The position numbers were made by a program, and so were the translations under genes. Positions 40,709 through 49,965 of a stretch of DNA of 64,000 bases are shown here, one piece after another; position 1 is the first letter of the stretch, and each line of letters begins with the position of its first letter. The notes beneath the pieces were generated by a model. It saw only the letters and a program-made list of their open reading frames with translations. It searched no databases and was not told the origin of the DNA. This stretch comes from Edaphovirga cremea (lineage in GTDB: Bacteria > Pseudomonadota > Gammaproteobacteria > Enterobacterales > Enterobacteriaceae). The DNA lies in NCBI RefSeq assembly GCF_003332275.1, contig NZ_QOVA01000008.1, positions 1 through 64,000 on the forward strand, given 5' to 3'.

Positions 40709-41887
40709 TCAATAATAATTAATCACAAACACCGCTTTGCCGTCAGCCGTTCCCGGTGTCACCATAACGTCTGTCTGGATATAACGAGCCACCAGAGGGA
40801 TTCGAAGGGTACTAGAGCCACTTTTCGGGAGCTGATATATCTTCTCATTGGCAAAATTAACTAACGCAGGGTTACCGCTGGTACTCCCCCACCCCAATTG
40901 AATACCGACACCCAAGGCGGCATTGGGTGAGGAGGTATCTGTCGCCATAATCCCATTGGCAGAATCAATCACTGAAGTAGAAGGTGTGAATCTCACACCA
41001 ATATTATTATTCGTAGATGCAGGTACCGCCCCCCCTGTTCCCGTACTGTAATCAAAGAGCAATACACTGTTACTGTCATTATAATAACCCGCGAAGGCCG
41101 GGCAATCAGTCAGAGTAATGGAGGCATCTTTCCATGGCGTTGTTGAGCCTAATCATTTGAATACAGTTAATTTTTCATGACTTCCCATATCAACATTCAC
41201 GTCTGTCGTCTTACAGGTATTTGTTGTTACTTTCAGTTGCCCCTGGAACTGCACGATATTCGTTGTAATAGGAAATCCTGAAACAAGCATTCCGTTTGAT
41301 GGATTGGTATAAAATAACTTGAAGCTAGGCAGATCCGCTGCGGAAAGACTGTAGGATCCCGGCGTTATATCACCTATTTTAATCAAGGAAATATATCGGA
41401 TCGGATTAACTACTGTGATTCCCCCACCTCCGGCAGAAATATTAGCAGCCTCGTTAACCATGGTAATTATCGGCGATCCTGCCGTAAAAGCATTGCTGGT
41501 ATTTCCTCATGAGATTGCAATACCCACACCTTTAACATTGGTTTCATATACTGCACCACCGAAAGGATAACCCGCCCAGTCTGATAGTCCCTTTGGCGTA
41601 CTGTGAAGAAGAGATGCATAGTTATAATACAGCACCTCTGCTTGCCCCAGGTTAGTGGTGCAAAATGCTTGTGTACCATTAAACTCTGAACCAGACCATC
41701 TCCCCTGAAAGAGGATCGTACCATTCGGCATATCCACTCCGGCCGAAATCGGCCCCGGCGTCAACTGAACCGTATCAGTACGCGGAACATCTGCGGAACT
41801 TGGACGACACGTTAATGCAGCCCATGCGCCATGACTGACGGCCATAAGTAAAAACAGCCCGGTAGCAGCCTGTTTTATTCTCTTCAT
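40709..41887 (-). pseudogene. Fimbrial adhesin-like gene with two in-frame TGA codons (393 codons)
   Basis: Third tandem adhesin of the second cluster. From ATG 41887 (MKRIKQAATGLFLLMAVSHGAWA signal) one frame runs to the normal end GKAVFVINYY at 40709, interrupted only by TGA at codon 127 (41507-41509, after GVGIAIS) and codon 245 (41153-41155, after LTVFK). The intact paralogue upstream has Arg and Gly there, so single-base changes CGA-to-TGA and GGA-to-TGA explain both. There are no frameshifts or deletions, so decay looks recent. Without read-through the product is a 126-residue secreted N-terminal lectin-domain fragment. It starts 31 nt after the preceding gene. Confidence 0.85.
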
Positions 41888-41974
41888 TCTTTTCCCCAGA
41901 TGCGATACTTCCCTGTAATTAATAATAATTAATAACAAACACCGCTTTGCCGTCAGCCGTTCCCGGTGTCACCA
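41840..41974. repeat. Direct DNA repeat at the adhesin gene junction, copy 1
   Basis: Sequence from the signal-peptide coding region of the broken adhesin through the junction to the 3' end of the next gene closely matches 43041-43175 (offset about 1201 bp). The same 3' block also begins at about 40716. This marks tandem duplication or gene conversion among the three adhesin genes. Confidence 0.8.
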
Positions 41975-43088
41975 TCAGATCCGTTTGGATATAACGGGCC
42001 GCCAGAGGGATCTTGATTTGTGTGCGGCCATCTTTTGGCAGTTGGAACAGCTTTTCTGTCGCAAAGTCAAACAAAGCTGGGTTACCGCTGGTACTCCCCC
42101 AGCCCAATTGAATACCCACACCCAAGGCGGAACCAGGTAAAGATGTATCGGTGGACATAATCCCTCTTGGGTAATCTATGACCGACGTTGAGGGAGTTAA
42201 TCTTACGCCGACGCTGTTGCCGGTAGAATTCGCCACCAAGCCTGTGCCTGTACTGTAATTAAACATGAGCGTGCTATTAGCAGCATTATAAAAACCGTGG
42301 AAGGCGGGGCACTCTGTCAACACAATAGAGGCATCAACCCACGGGGTCGTGGAGTCGATACCGGTAAAGTATTGCCGTTTCTCATAACTCCCCATGTCAA
42401 CATTCACATCCGGTGTTTTACAGGTCTGGGTAGACACCGTCATTTGCCCCTGAAACTTGACCACATTAGTCTTAATGGGTAATCCGGGTGTTGTCTCGTG
42501 AGTCAGCGGATTAGTAATAACGATATTGGCAGCGGGCAGTTTCGATGCATTGAGGGTGTAACTTCCAGGATTAATAGTGCCGATTTTAATCAATGAGACA
42601 TAGATGGTGGTATCATTCATATAAGGCCGATAACTCCCCGAGGCTATCTGTCTATGCAGATCGGTAGCGTATACATAATTCGGTCGGTTCAGTATTGCTG
42701 CATCACCATTATTGCTGCGGGAGATTGCAATGCCTACGCCGTCAATATCGGTCTTGTATACCGCGCCACCAAATGGACTGCCTGTCCACGAGGAAAGACC
42801 CAACGGCGCACTTTCAACACCCCATGCCAGATTGAGCCAGAACCAGGTATCCACAGGTGATCTGCAGTCTATGACACTGCTGCCGGTAGTACCGCTATAC
42901 CATCGCCCCTGATAAATCACCGTTCCCACGGGAATATCCGCACCCGCTGAAATATTGGGTGGGCTCAGTTGCACGATATCGGTACGCGGTGAACCGTTCG
43001 CCGGCGAACAAGTGATCGCCGCCCACGTGGTTTCAGTGGCGGCCATAAGTAAAAACAGTCCGGCAGCAGCCTGTTTTATTCTCTTCAT
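41919..43088 (-). CDS. Fimbrial adhesin-like subunit (second cluster, middle copy), 389 aa
   Basis: Signal peptide MKRIKQAAAGLFLLMAATETTWA; ribosome site TGGGGGA. N-terminal domain with PVGTVIYQGRWYSG and SPFGGAVYKTDIDGVGIAISRSNNG; pilin-like C-terminal domain from TCKTPDVNVDMGSYEKRQYFTGIDSTTPWVDASIVLTECPAF to GKAVFVINYY. The C-terminal 60 residues are nearly identical to those of both flanking copies at DNA level, whereas N-terminal domains differ, as for adhesins diversifying their ligand face on a conserved assembly domain. Likely a fimbrial tip or minor subunit; ligand unknown. Confidence 0.83.
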   Translation of the reverse strand: MKRIKQAAAGLFLLMAATETTWAAITCSPANGSPRTDIVQLSPPNISAGADIPVGTVIYQGRWYSGTTGSSVIDCRSPVDTWFWLNLAWGVESAPLGLSSWTGSPFGGAVYKTDIDGVGIAISRSNNGDAAILNRPNYVYATDLHRQIASGSYRPYMNDTTIYVSLIKIGTINPGSYTLNASKLPAANIVITNPLTHETTPGLPIKTNVVKFQGQMTVSTQTCKTPDVNVDMGSYEKRQYFTGIDSTTPWVDASIVLTECPAFHGFYNAANSTLMFNYSTGTGLVANSTGNSVGVRLTPSTSVIDYPRGIMSTDTSLPGSALGVGIQLGWGSTSGNPALFDFATEKLFQLPKDGRTQIKIPLAARYIQTDLMVTPGTADGKAVFVINYY

Positions 43089-43175
43089 TCATTCCCCCAG
43101 ATGCGATACTTCCCTGTGGTTAATAATAATTAATAACAAACACCGCTTTGCCGTCAGCCATTCCCGGTGTCACCA
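43041..43175. repeat. Direct DNA repeat at the adhesin gene junction, copy 2
   Basis: Counterpart of 41840-41974. Both contain GGCCATAAGTAAAAACAG, the signal-peptide codons and the shared 3' block coding for the VINYY terminus of the next gene. Confidence 0.8.
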
Positions 43176-44280
43176 TAACGTCTGTCTGGATATAACGGGC
43201 TACCAGAGGGATTTTTATTTCTGTGCGGCCATCTTTCGATAGCTGAAATATCTGCTCATTGGCAAAATTAACTAACGCAGGGTTACCACTGGTATTCCCC
43301 CATCCAAGCTGGATCCCTATCCCTGACGCCGCATTGGTGGTAGTGGTATCTATCGCCATAATACCGTTAGCAGAATTAATGACCGGCGTTGAAGGAGTAA
43401 GTCGAACGCCCAGATTGTTATTTTTTGACGCAGGAGTTATCGGTGAGCCTTGGTAGTTAAATAATGTTACTAAATTTGATGAGTCATAGTATCCGTGAAA
43501 AGCAGGGCAGTCAGTCAGAATGATAGACGCATCAACCCACGGGGTCGTGGAGTCGGGACCGGTAAAATATTGCCGCTTCTCATAACTCCCCATATCAACA
43601 TTCACATCCGGTGATTTACAGGTCTGTGCCGAGATATTCAATACCCCCTGAAACGGGATGATATTCGTCACTTTCGGCAACCCCGTTACCGGCAGGCCCG
43701 AAACCCACCGCGTGCCTATTGTCATGGTGGGCAAGTTGCTACCGTTCAATGGATAGCTCCCCGGCTCAAGCGGGCCTATCTTAATCAAACTGATCCATCT
43801 TCTAATATTATAGTTGATGCGCCCTGCAGAATTGGCATCAACCGGAAGAAGTGGTGAAAAATTCGTATCAAAATTCGCTTCCGTCGCACCAAAGCTGACC
43901 ATCACCCCGATGCCTTTAATACCGGTTTCATAGACCACGTTGCCATACTGTGGGTGTATCCACCCCGACAGTGGCTTAGGAGGACTCTGTACGCCAACAT
44001 AAACTTGCGCATAAAAAGTCTGCGCCGTCGAAGGTGCGTTTGACGTACAGCTAATCACCCCCAATGTAGTCCCACTTAAAATGGTACTCCATTCCCCCTG
44101 ATAAATGACGGTACCATCGGGCATATCCATACCGGCCGAGATATTGGCCGGGGCTAATGTCACGGTATCCGTACGCGGGATCCCTGGCAGCGGCGTACAG
44201 TTGATCGCCGCCCAAGCGCTATGGCTGCCGGTGACAGACAGTAATCCCCAAAGCACGATATGGATCATTCTCTTCATCAT
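43120..44280 (-). CDS. Fimbrial adhesin-like subunit (second cluster, first copy), 386 aa
   Basis: The start at 44280 (ATGATG after GAAGGTAAGCGTG) gives the signal peptide MMKRMIHIVLWGLLSVTGSHSAWA. In-frame upstream ATGs would add up to 55 residues overlapping the usher, without a signal. The N-terminal domain contains PDGTVIYQGEWS and YGNVVYETGIKGIGVMVSFG; note that the SPFGG motif of the paralogues is replaced by HPQYG. C-terminal pilin domain TCKSPDVNVDMGSYEKRQYFTGPDSTTPWVDASI... to VINYY. It lies 53 nt behind the usher. Confidence 0.83.
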   Translation of the reverse strand: MMKRMIHIVLWGLLSVTGSHSAWAAINCTPLPGIPRTDTVTLAPANISAGMDMPDGTVIYQGEWSTILSGTTLGVISCTSNAPSTAQTFYAQVYVGVQSPPKPLSGWIHPQYGNVVYETGIKGIGVMVSFGATEANFDTNFSPLLPVDANSAGRINYNIRRWISLIKIGPLEPGSYPLNGSNLPTMTIGTRWVSGLPVTGLPKVTNIIPFQGVLNISAQTCKSPDVNVDMGSYEKRQYFTGPDSTTPWVDASIILTDCPAFHGYYDSSNLVTLFNYQGSPITPASKNNNLGVRLTPSTPVINSANGIMAIDTTTTNAASGIGIQLGWGNTSGNPALVNFANEQIFQLSKDGRTEIKIPLVARYIQTDVMVTPGMADGKAVFVINYY

Positions 44281-44333
44281 CACGCTTACCTTCTCGCTAT
44301 GTTGCTGTTGCAAGATATCTGACTCCATATCCA

Positions 44334-46901
44334 TTACCCTTGGCATACCGATGCGAAACGCATCAGTGACTCCATACGCTTGCCTTTCGGTTGCGGCGGC
44401 ATCAGGTATGACACGCTGCACTGCTGCGCCCCGTCCTGACCCCACTTCACGCTAAGTTGATCCCGCTCATTCTCCACCCGGGCATAGATTTGCCCCATCT
44501 GCCCGACCGTCCCCACGTTGTTGCCTTTGCTGTCGAACACGCTCGCGCCGAACGGCACCGGACCGCCATCGCTTAATGTTGTGGTTATGAGCAGCGGATA
44601 ACCCTGCTGGGTGTTGTATTTCAGGTGCACCACTGCCCCGGCGTAAGGGGCCACTTTCTGGCTGGTGCTTTGCAGCTCCACGTCATACGGCAGTCCTTTG
44701 GGATCGATAATGATTTCGTTCAACTCATACGGGTTCAGGTACGGCACTGCCGCATGGCCCCAACGGTCTACGCGTAGCCCGGAATAGTTACCGACCTTCG
44801 CACCGGCAGCCCCTTTGGCCTCAACGATGGCAAAGGTGTCGCCGCTATACGGGGTCATCACTAATCCACCCTGATAGGCCAGCAGCGTGCCGCTCAATCC
44901 AGCCGACGCACTCTGGTAGTTTCTGCCGGTGCTGTACCCTGCCGTCATGTTGCTCACCGGGCTGCGGAACTGCCCGTTCAGCGCCATGCTGCTGCCGATA
45001 CCCTGGTTGTAGTTGGTGCCGGTCACGCCGTAGCTGTAACGTGAGTCCTCACCCGCTGAGCCGGACACCCCGACCTGCTGTCCGCTCTGTCCGTTACTGT
45101 TGCGATTCAGGCTGGCCGTCAGTTGCGGCACGTTGCTCCGGTCCTGTCGTCCCAGCGGCACACTCAGGCTGAACAGGACGTTGTTTTCCATCGCCCCAAC
45201 GCCATTGCGACTGCGCCCGGCAGTCAGGTTGTAGGTCACCATCTTGTAGCTGTTGCTGTAGCCCATCTGGTATTGCAAATCCGAGTTACCGTAATTCCAG
45301 TAATCCTGGGTATAGCCGGTGACGTAGATTTGCCCCCAACGATCGGGCAGTCCCTGGCTGACCGTAACGTTAAAACGGCTCTTCGGACGGCGGATATTTT
45401 TTATTGAAAGCCCGTTGGCCTCAGCATCCTGGGCGCGTACCGCAGTCTGGAAATCCATATAGCCCGAGGTGGAGAAGCGATAGGCGGCGATGCTCAGGCT
45501 GCTTTTGGTCTCCGGCAGGAACTTGCTGTAGCCCAACTGATAACTCTCTCCGCTCATGCGGTTGGTTGGCTCGCTGTTCAGGTGGGTGCGGGCATGAGAG
45601 ACGTCGGCGGAGAAAGCCCCGATGGCGGTACTCAGCGCCGATCCCAGTTGCAGCGAATAGTAGTTCTGGCTGGCCTGCAAACCGCCATAGCTGGTGATCA
45701 GGTTGCTCATGCCACGCTGGTAGGTGGCCTGATACAGGGCATAATCTTTGCTTAGGTTATTGTCCCTGAGCTTACCGGCCACCAGATTGTAGCGGTGGGA
45801 ACCGGGACGCAGCAGGTTGGCCACCGAGGCAAACGGCACCGAGAAATTCTGGATGCTGCCATCGGCTTCGGTCACGGTGACGTCCAGCGTACCGCCATAA
45901 CCGGTGGGATACAGGTCATTGATTTCAAACGCACCCGGTGGCACGTTGACTTCATTAATTACCCGGCCATTCTGACGGATGGTGACGCGGGCGTTGGTCC
46001 GCGCGATACCGCGCACCGTTGGCGCATAACCGCGCTGTGAACTCGGCAGCATGCGGTCTTCGCTGAGCAGTTCAACGCCGCGGTAGGCCAGCGTATCGAA
46101 TACCTGCCCCTGAGTGTTGCTCTCGCCAACAATCACCCGCCCCATGATGGCCGGGATATCCCGCTGCACATAGGTATTCAGCGACTCGTAGTGTCCGCCG
46201 TAGTTTTCCTGCCAGTTATAGGAACCGTTGTGGCGCAGGTACCAGCCGCCCACGTTCAGCCCGGAATTGATCCCGCCAAAGGCCGAATTGCTGGTCTGTC
46301 CGCGTGAACGCTGGGTATTGCCATTAATGCTATAACCGAGAATTCCGGCCGGAACGCCTTTGTCCCACAGTGCCGGGCTGACATAACCGCGCGCCGTATT
46401 GTTCATGTAGAGTTGCGGTACGGTGATATTCAGTTGTTGCAAGCCGGAGTCAAACTCGCTCTGCGCCTGTGGTAACAGGGCCTTCAGCGGAAAGCAGGTC
46501 TGGTCAGATTTCAGGGCATCGTTGAAGCTGGCGGGCAGCTTGTCATAATTAAAGTCAATGCTTTTGAGCATGTCGCGCGTCAGGCAAGGCTGTACCGACC
46601 TGTCCGGCTGCTCGGTAAACTGGATATTCTCATTGCCCACCAGTAACCCGTTGATGCTGATATCGGCCTTATAAATGCCGGGCAGCACCGAGGCTCCATG
46701 TTCAAAACGAGTCAGATCAATATTACCCCGCTGGGTTTGACTTAGGAAAATCGGGTCAAACTGTGCGCCCTGTTCGTCGTCCATCGCTCCTGCGGTACTT
46801 GGTGCTGTATCCTGCGTCAGCGTGTCGTCAGCCAGTAACTCGACAGGCAGCGATGCGACCAGAATAAGCAAAGTCAAACGTGATAATTTGAAGGGTGGCA
46901 T
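44334..46901 (-). CDS. Fimbrial outer membrane usher (FimD family, second cluster), 855 aa
   Basis: Signal peptide MPPFKLSRLTLLILVASLPVELLA; N-terminal chaperone-binding domain (FDPIFLSQTQRGNIDLTRFEHG, GIYKADISINGLLVGNENIQF); barrel signatures RGIARTNARVTIRQNGRVINE, GAFEINDLYPTGYGGTLDVTVTEADG and LRPGSHRYNLVAGKL; C-terminal VPFGASVFDSKGNNVGTVGQMGQIYAR and the Cys pair (QQCSVSY, ASVC). Clear paralogue of the usher at 19.8-22.4 kb, sharing its motifs and length. Ribosome site ACGAGG. It lies 67 nt after the chaperone. Confidence 0.95.
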   Translation of the reverse strand: MPPFKLSRLTLLILVASLPVELLADDTLTQDTAPSTAGAMDDEQGAQFDPIFLSQTQRGNIDLTRFEHGASVLPGIYKADISINGLLVGNENIQFTEQPDRSVQPCLTRDMLKSIDFNYDKLPASFNDALKSDQTCFPLKALLPQAQSEFDSGLQQLNITVPQLYMNNTARGYVSPALWDKGVPAGILGYSINGNTQRSRGQTSNSAFGGINSGLNVGGWYLRHNGSYNWQENYGGHYESLNTYVQRDIPAIMGRVIVGESNTQGQVFDTLAYRGVELLSEDRMLPSSQRGYAPTVRGIARTNARVTIRQNGRVINEVNVPPGAFEINDLYPTGYGGTLDVTVTEADGSIQNFSVPFASVANLLRPGSHRYNLVAGKLRDNNLSKDYALYQATYQRGMSNLITSYGGLQASQNYYSLQLGSALSTAIGAFSADVSHARTHLNSEPTNRMSGESYQLGYSKFLPETKSSLSIAAYRFSTSGYMDFQTAVRAQDAEANGLSIKNIRRPKSRFNVTVSQGLPDRWGQIYVTGYTQDYWNYGNSDLQYQMGYSNSYKMVTYNLTAGRSRNGVGAMENNVLFSLSVPLGRQDRSNVPQLTASLNRNSNGQSGQQVGVSGSAGEDSRYSYGVTGTNYNQGIGSSMALNGQFRSPVSNMTAGYSTGRNYQSASAGLSGTLLAYQGGLVMTPYSGDTFAIVEAKGAAGAKVGNYSGLRVDRWGHAAVPYLNPYELNEIIIDPKGLPYDVELQSTSQKVAPYAGAVVHLKYNTQQGYPLLITTTLSDGGPVPFGASVFDSKGNNVGTVGQMGQIYARVENERDQLSVKWGQDGAQQCSVSYLMPPQPKGKRMESLMRFASVCQG

Positions 46902-46968
46902 AGGTACTCAACCTCGTCGGGGCTGACATTTGCGCGAAGGCGTGACGTTACTCCGTAAACAACAAGTT

Positions 46969-47697
46969 TCAGAGTGTGGAAGTCAGCGTAATAGTCGCAC
47001 CCCAGTCATTAATATATTCATATTCAACGTTCGCCCCGGCCCGTAACAGGTTGGGGTATTTGAACGGCAGGGAAATGGAGCCAAAAGGCGGCACCAGCGT
47101 ACCGGCAACCCCTTCTTTTTGCGTACCCACACCCACCGTCAGCGACAGCAGTGAAACGTAATAGGCCGCGGGATTTTTCACCACCACGTTGTTTCCCTGG
47201 GGGGTAAACGTCAGGATCTTGGCCGCATCAGACGTGTCACCAGTCAGCGCCTGCGGGCGGAAGAACAGTTTGATGCGCGAGCGGAAAGCCACCTGCAATT
47301 TATTCTGGCCCGCCATCGCTTTAGTCATTTGGGGAATTTCCAACACGTTCAACCAGAAAACCGACTCCCGATCTTGCGGCAAATTGGCGCCGGTATAACT
47401 GATACGCAGGGTCTGGCTTTTGGCGGCGTCAATGCGGTTAATCGGCGGCGTCAGCAAGAACGGCACGCTGATATTGTCGGGTTTGCTGTCCACATTGCCG
47501 TCGTCGATCCAGCTTTGCGCCAGAACCGGGGACTTACCGGCATTGGTGAGTTTTACCGTGACCTCCCGCTCTTTTTCCTGATAAATCACACGCGTACCGC
47601 CGATCACTACGCTGGCTGCGGCCTGCAGTGAAAGGGTGGACAACACAAAAGCGCTGAACAACAGAGCAATACGGGAAGAAACGTTGCAAGTTTTCAT
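46969..47697 (-). CDS. Periplasmic fimbrial chaperone (second cluster), 242 aa
   Basis: Signal peptide MKTCNVSSRIALLFSAFVLSTLSLQAAA. PapD-type motifs: SVVIGGTRVIYQEKEREVTVKLTN, PVLAQSWIDDGNVDSKPDNISVPFLLTPPINRID, SVFWLNVLEIPQM, RSRIKLFFRPQAL, and C-terminal VEYEYINDWGA. It shares these blocks with the first-cluster chaperone, so the clusters descend from a common operon. FGS-type short F1-G1 loop. It lies between major pilin and usher. Confidence 0.94.
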   Translation of the reverse strand: MKTCNVSSRIALLFSAFVLSTLSLQAAASVVIGGTRVIYQEKEREVTVKLTNAGKSPVLAQSWIDDGNVDSKPDNISVPFLLTPPINRIDAAKSQTLRISYTGANLPQDRESVFWLNVLEIPQMTKAMAGQNKLQVAFRSRIKLFFRPQALTGDTSDAAKILTFTPQGNNVVVKNPAAYYVSLLSLTVGVGTQKEGVAGTLVPPFGSISLPFKYPNLLRAGANVEYEYINDWGATITLTSTL

Positions 47698-47769
47698 GGT
47701 TGTTATCCTGCGTAAACAGACCGAAACCCGAACGGGCTCCGGTCTTATTTAATTGATTAGTCGGGAAGA

Positions 47770-48321
47770 TTATTCGTATTGCAGGTTATAAACGACGCTG
47801 CTTGCCACCGTACCGGCTCCAGCGCTACCTTTGGAATAGTACTCAACGGCATACCGCAGGGTGGCGGCGCCAGTGGTCGCCGTATCAGCAAATGTCGCAC
47901 TGCCTATCTGGTCCGTATTACCCACGTTGATCACGCTGTAACCACCGGCCACGTCCAGCAGTTGCAGATCAACGTTAGCGGCACCGCCAGGGGTGGTTTT
48001 CAGACGACCGGTAGACATGTCAACGGTCTCGCCCGGTTGGAAATAGGCAGCAACGCGGGAATACGCATGACCTGTTTCACAGCCGGAAACATTCATGTTG
48101 AACACGGTACGACCAGTCACATCACCCGGTTGTACCAGTTGGTCGGCGCTAACGGTTGGCAGAGTGACTACTGCATCGGAGCCTGATCCGTTGATATCAA
48201 CGTTACAGGTGTTGTCTGTGACGCGACCGCTGAAGGAGATGGTTCCGGTTGACGCGGCGTCAGCAAAAGAGGATACGCCCATGACCAGGGCAATTGAGGC
48301 GACTAAAGCAGACTTTTTCAT
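47770..48321 (-). CDS. Major fimbrial subunit (second cluster), 183 aa
   Basis: Signal peptide MKKSALVASIALVMGVSSFADA; mature N-terminal donor strand STGTISFSGRVTDNTCNVDI, disulphide Cys in NTC and SGCE, and C-terminal SSVVYNLQYE with the penultimate Tyr. It is nearly the same length as the first-cluster pilin and shares GTI-F-G-TD-TC-V and VTLPTVSADQL blocks. It is the first gene of the second operon. No invertible element like that of cluster 1 is seen upstream, so regulation must differ. Confidence 0.92.
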   Translation of the reverse strand: MKKSALVASIALVMGVSSFADAASTGTISFSGRVTDNTCNVDINGSGSDAVVTLPTVSADQLVQPGDVTGRTVFNMNVSGCETGHAYSRVAAYFQPGETVDMSTGRLKTTPGGAANVDLQLLDVAGGYSVINVGNTDQIGSATFADTATTGAATLRYAVEYYSKGSAGAGTVASSVVYNLQYE

Positions 48322-49035
48322 AAGTAGTTATTCCATTAATGATTGTTAAAAGGTGTCGGAATATAATCTATATGTGCCCCCACACATATGTGCTGATGCA
48401 ACTCATCGATTATCCAGACTCTATTTCTCTATATTCTACAAACGGCACTGCAAGGATTTATTAGAAAGACGCGTACATTTAAAAAATAATCAAATACAAG
48501 GAATGTTAGTGCTGCGCTATTCTAGGTTTATTGCTTTTTGCATAACAAGCAATTTGTCAGCGATGCCATGAAGCAGATTTATGGGGCTTAAATTTCAACA
48601 TAAATGCCTCTCGATAAATTTAAATCCTTACAAATATTACGGGATAATTAAAATACCCATTTGATTAATAAGGGATTTACTTGCATTAAGGCATGTTACT
48701 GTCTGCGAGTCAGAAGGTTACTGATTGGTGAATTTTATTTGCTTTAATCTGAATATGTCGACATTAAATATGGAAACATTGCCAATTAGCCATATTTTAT
48801 TTTAGGAATTTTAAGATGAATTCTTAGATGAGCAAACTAATTGAAATAGAATTCCCAGTGAAAATAAGAATTTTGAACTATTTTGAAGCTTCATCTGATA
48901 GCAATCTGTTATCAGGGAAAACAAATTGCTATAGGGGTCATGATCACCTTTTTCGGAAGGTGAAAAATAATTATAGGAGAGATTTCTGGATTCGTTTTTT
49001 TTAACGCTACTACATTCCTGTCTCACCATCTGCCA
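48322..49035. other. 714-bp AT-rich region upstream of second fimbrial operon
   Basis: No convincing gene; a 72-codon minus-strand ORF at 48811-49029 has no ribosome site or recognisable sequence. Contains an ATATGTG-CCCCCA-CACATAT palindrome (48370-48389), 49 nt upstream of the pilin start, and should include the pilin promoter and the 3' end of the LysR gene transcript. No inverted TTGGCTCAAA sites are present. Confidence 0.6.
48370..48389. promoter_or_regulatory. Palindrome near the second pilin start
   Basis: ATATGTG (48370-48376) and CACATAT (48383-48389), 6-nt centre. Close enough to the pilin start to be an operator or a leader hairpin. Confidence 0.4.
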
Positions 49036-49965
49036 TTAGCGGGTGAGATCGCGAGGCATCAGATTCAGAGTGTCATTTGTTTTCAGGACATCGAAAGCCC
49101 AATCAAGGAAGCTTCTGACTCGAATGGGCAGGTATTTATTACTTGGGTAAATAATATTGATCTGTCTCGGTGGGAAACACCATTGCGGAAGTACCGGGCA
49201 CAGCTCTCCTGATGCAACCCGCGATGCAACAACAAAAGGTGCGCCGGGACAAATGCCCGCCCCAGCGACACACGCTGATATTGCGAGTTCGCTCTCATCG
49301 AAAAGCAAATCATAGGGGCCTGGCACCTCGATGTTTTCATCTGCCAAATTCAATTGCCAGATGAGGGGGCGATGGCTCTCGGAGAAGAACCAGTTTATTT
49401 TTCTATGAGCCGCCAGGTCATCAGGGGTGTTTATAGGAGGACTCGCCTTTAGATAGCCGGGAGATGCGTAGAGTCCAAAGTGCACATTGCAAACGTTTTT
49501 GGCAACCAGGCTCGAGTCCACAAGCGTTCCCCCGCGGATTGCACAATCAATATCTTCCTCATAGAGATTGCTGATTCGGTTACTGCAACCGATCCTCAGT
49601 GAAATATCCGGGAACTTATCCTTGAACTCATGCAGGTTTGGCACGATAACATGCTGGCCAATAGCGGCCAGGATTTCCACCCGAACCTTGCCCTTGGGAT
49701 TGGTTTTTTTTAAGCGAAGTGTCCCCTCGATATCACCAAGCTCATGCAAAATGTGCAGACATCGCTCATAATAACTTTTCCCCTCTTCAGTCAGGCTCAG
49801 GGTGCGGGTTGTGCGGTTGATCAATCTGACTTCCAAAACCCGCTCCAGATCGGCAATCCGCTGGGAGACACGGGCTTTTGGCAATTCGAGAATTTTTGCC
49901 GCAAGAGTAAAGCTCCTGGTTTCAACAACCTTAACAAACGTCGCCATCGCGGTTAGTTTATCCAT
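49036..49965 (-). CDS. LysR-family transcriptional regulator, 309 aa
   Basis: N-terminal winged HTH (residues 1-60: MDKLTAMATFVKVVETRSFTLAAKILELPKARVSQRIADLERVLEVRLINRTTRTLSLTEEG) with the linker helix, then the substrate-binding periplasmic-protein-like domain (VRVEILAAIGQHVIVPNLHEF; DCAIRGGTLVDSSLVAKNV). It belongs to the group that includes AaeR/DmlR-like regulators. No operon partner: the upstream gap (360 bp) leads to a divergent LuxR-type gene and the downstream gap to fimbrial genes. The perfect palindrome TTGAATT-ATA-AATTCAA just before its start (49981-49997) fits the T-N11-A pattern of LysR autoregulatory sites. Confidence 0.92.
   Translation of the reverse strand: MDKLTAMATFVKVVETRSFTLAAKILELPKARVSQRIADLERVLEVRLINRTTRTLSLTEEGKSYYERCLHILHELGDIEGTLRLKKTNPKGKVRVEILAAIGQHVIVPNLHEFKDKFPDISLRIGCSNRISNLYEEDIDCAIRGGTLVDSSLVAKNVCNVHFGLYASPGYLKASPPINTPDDLAAHRKINWFFSESHRPLIWQLNLADENIEVPGPYDLLFDESELAISACVAGAGICPGAPFVVASRVASGELCPVLPQWCFPPRQINIIYPSNKYLPIRVRSFLDWAFDVLKTNDTLNLMPRDLTR

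Noticed and set aside
40709..41887. Selenocysteine or programmed UGA read-through in the adhesin gene
   Set aside because: No downstream SECIS-like structure was recognised, the paralogue has Arg and Gly there, and both changes are simple point mutations; nonsense mutation is the simpler reading.
48811..49029. 72-codon minus-strand ORF upstream of the second fimbrial operon
   Set aside because: No ribosome site, no motif, very AT-rich non-coding context.
48322..49035. A second invertible switch in front of the second major pilin
   Set aside because: I looked for inverted copies of the TTGGCTCAAA site and for other paired repeats at 250-350 bp spacing and saw none; only the short palindrome at 48370.
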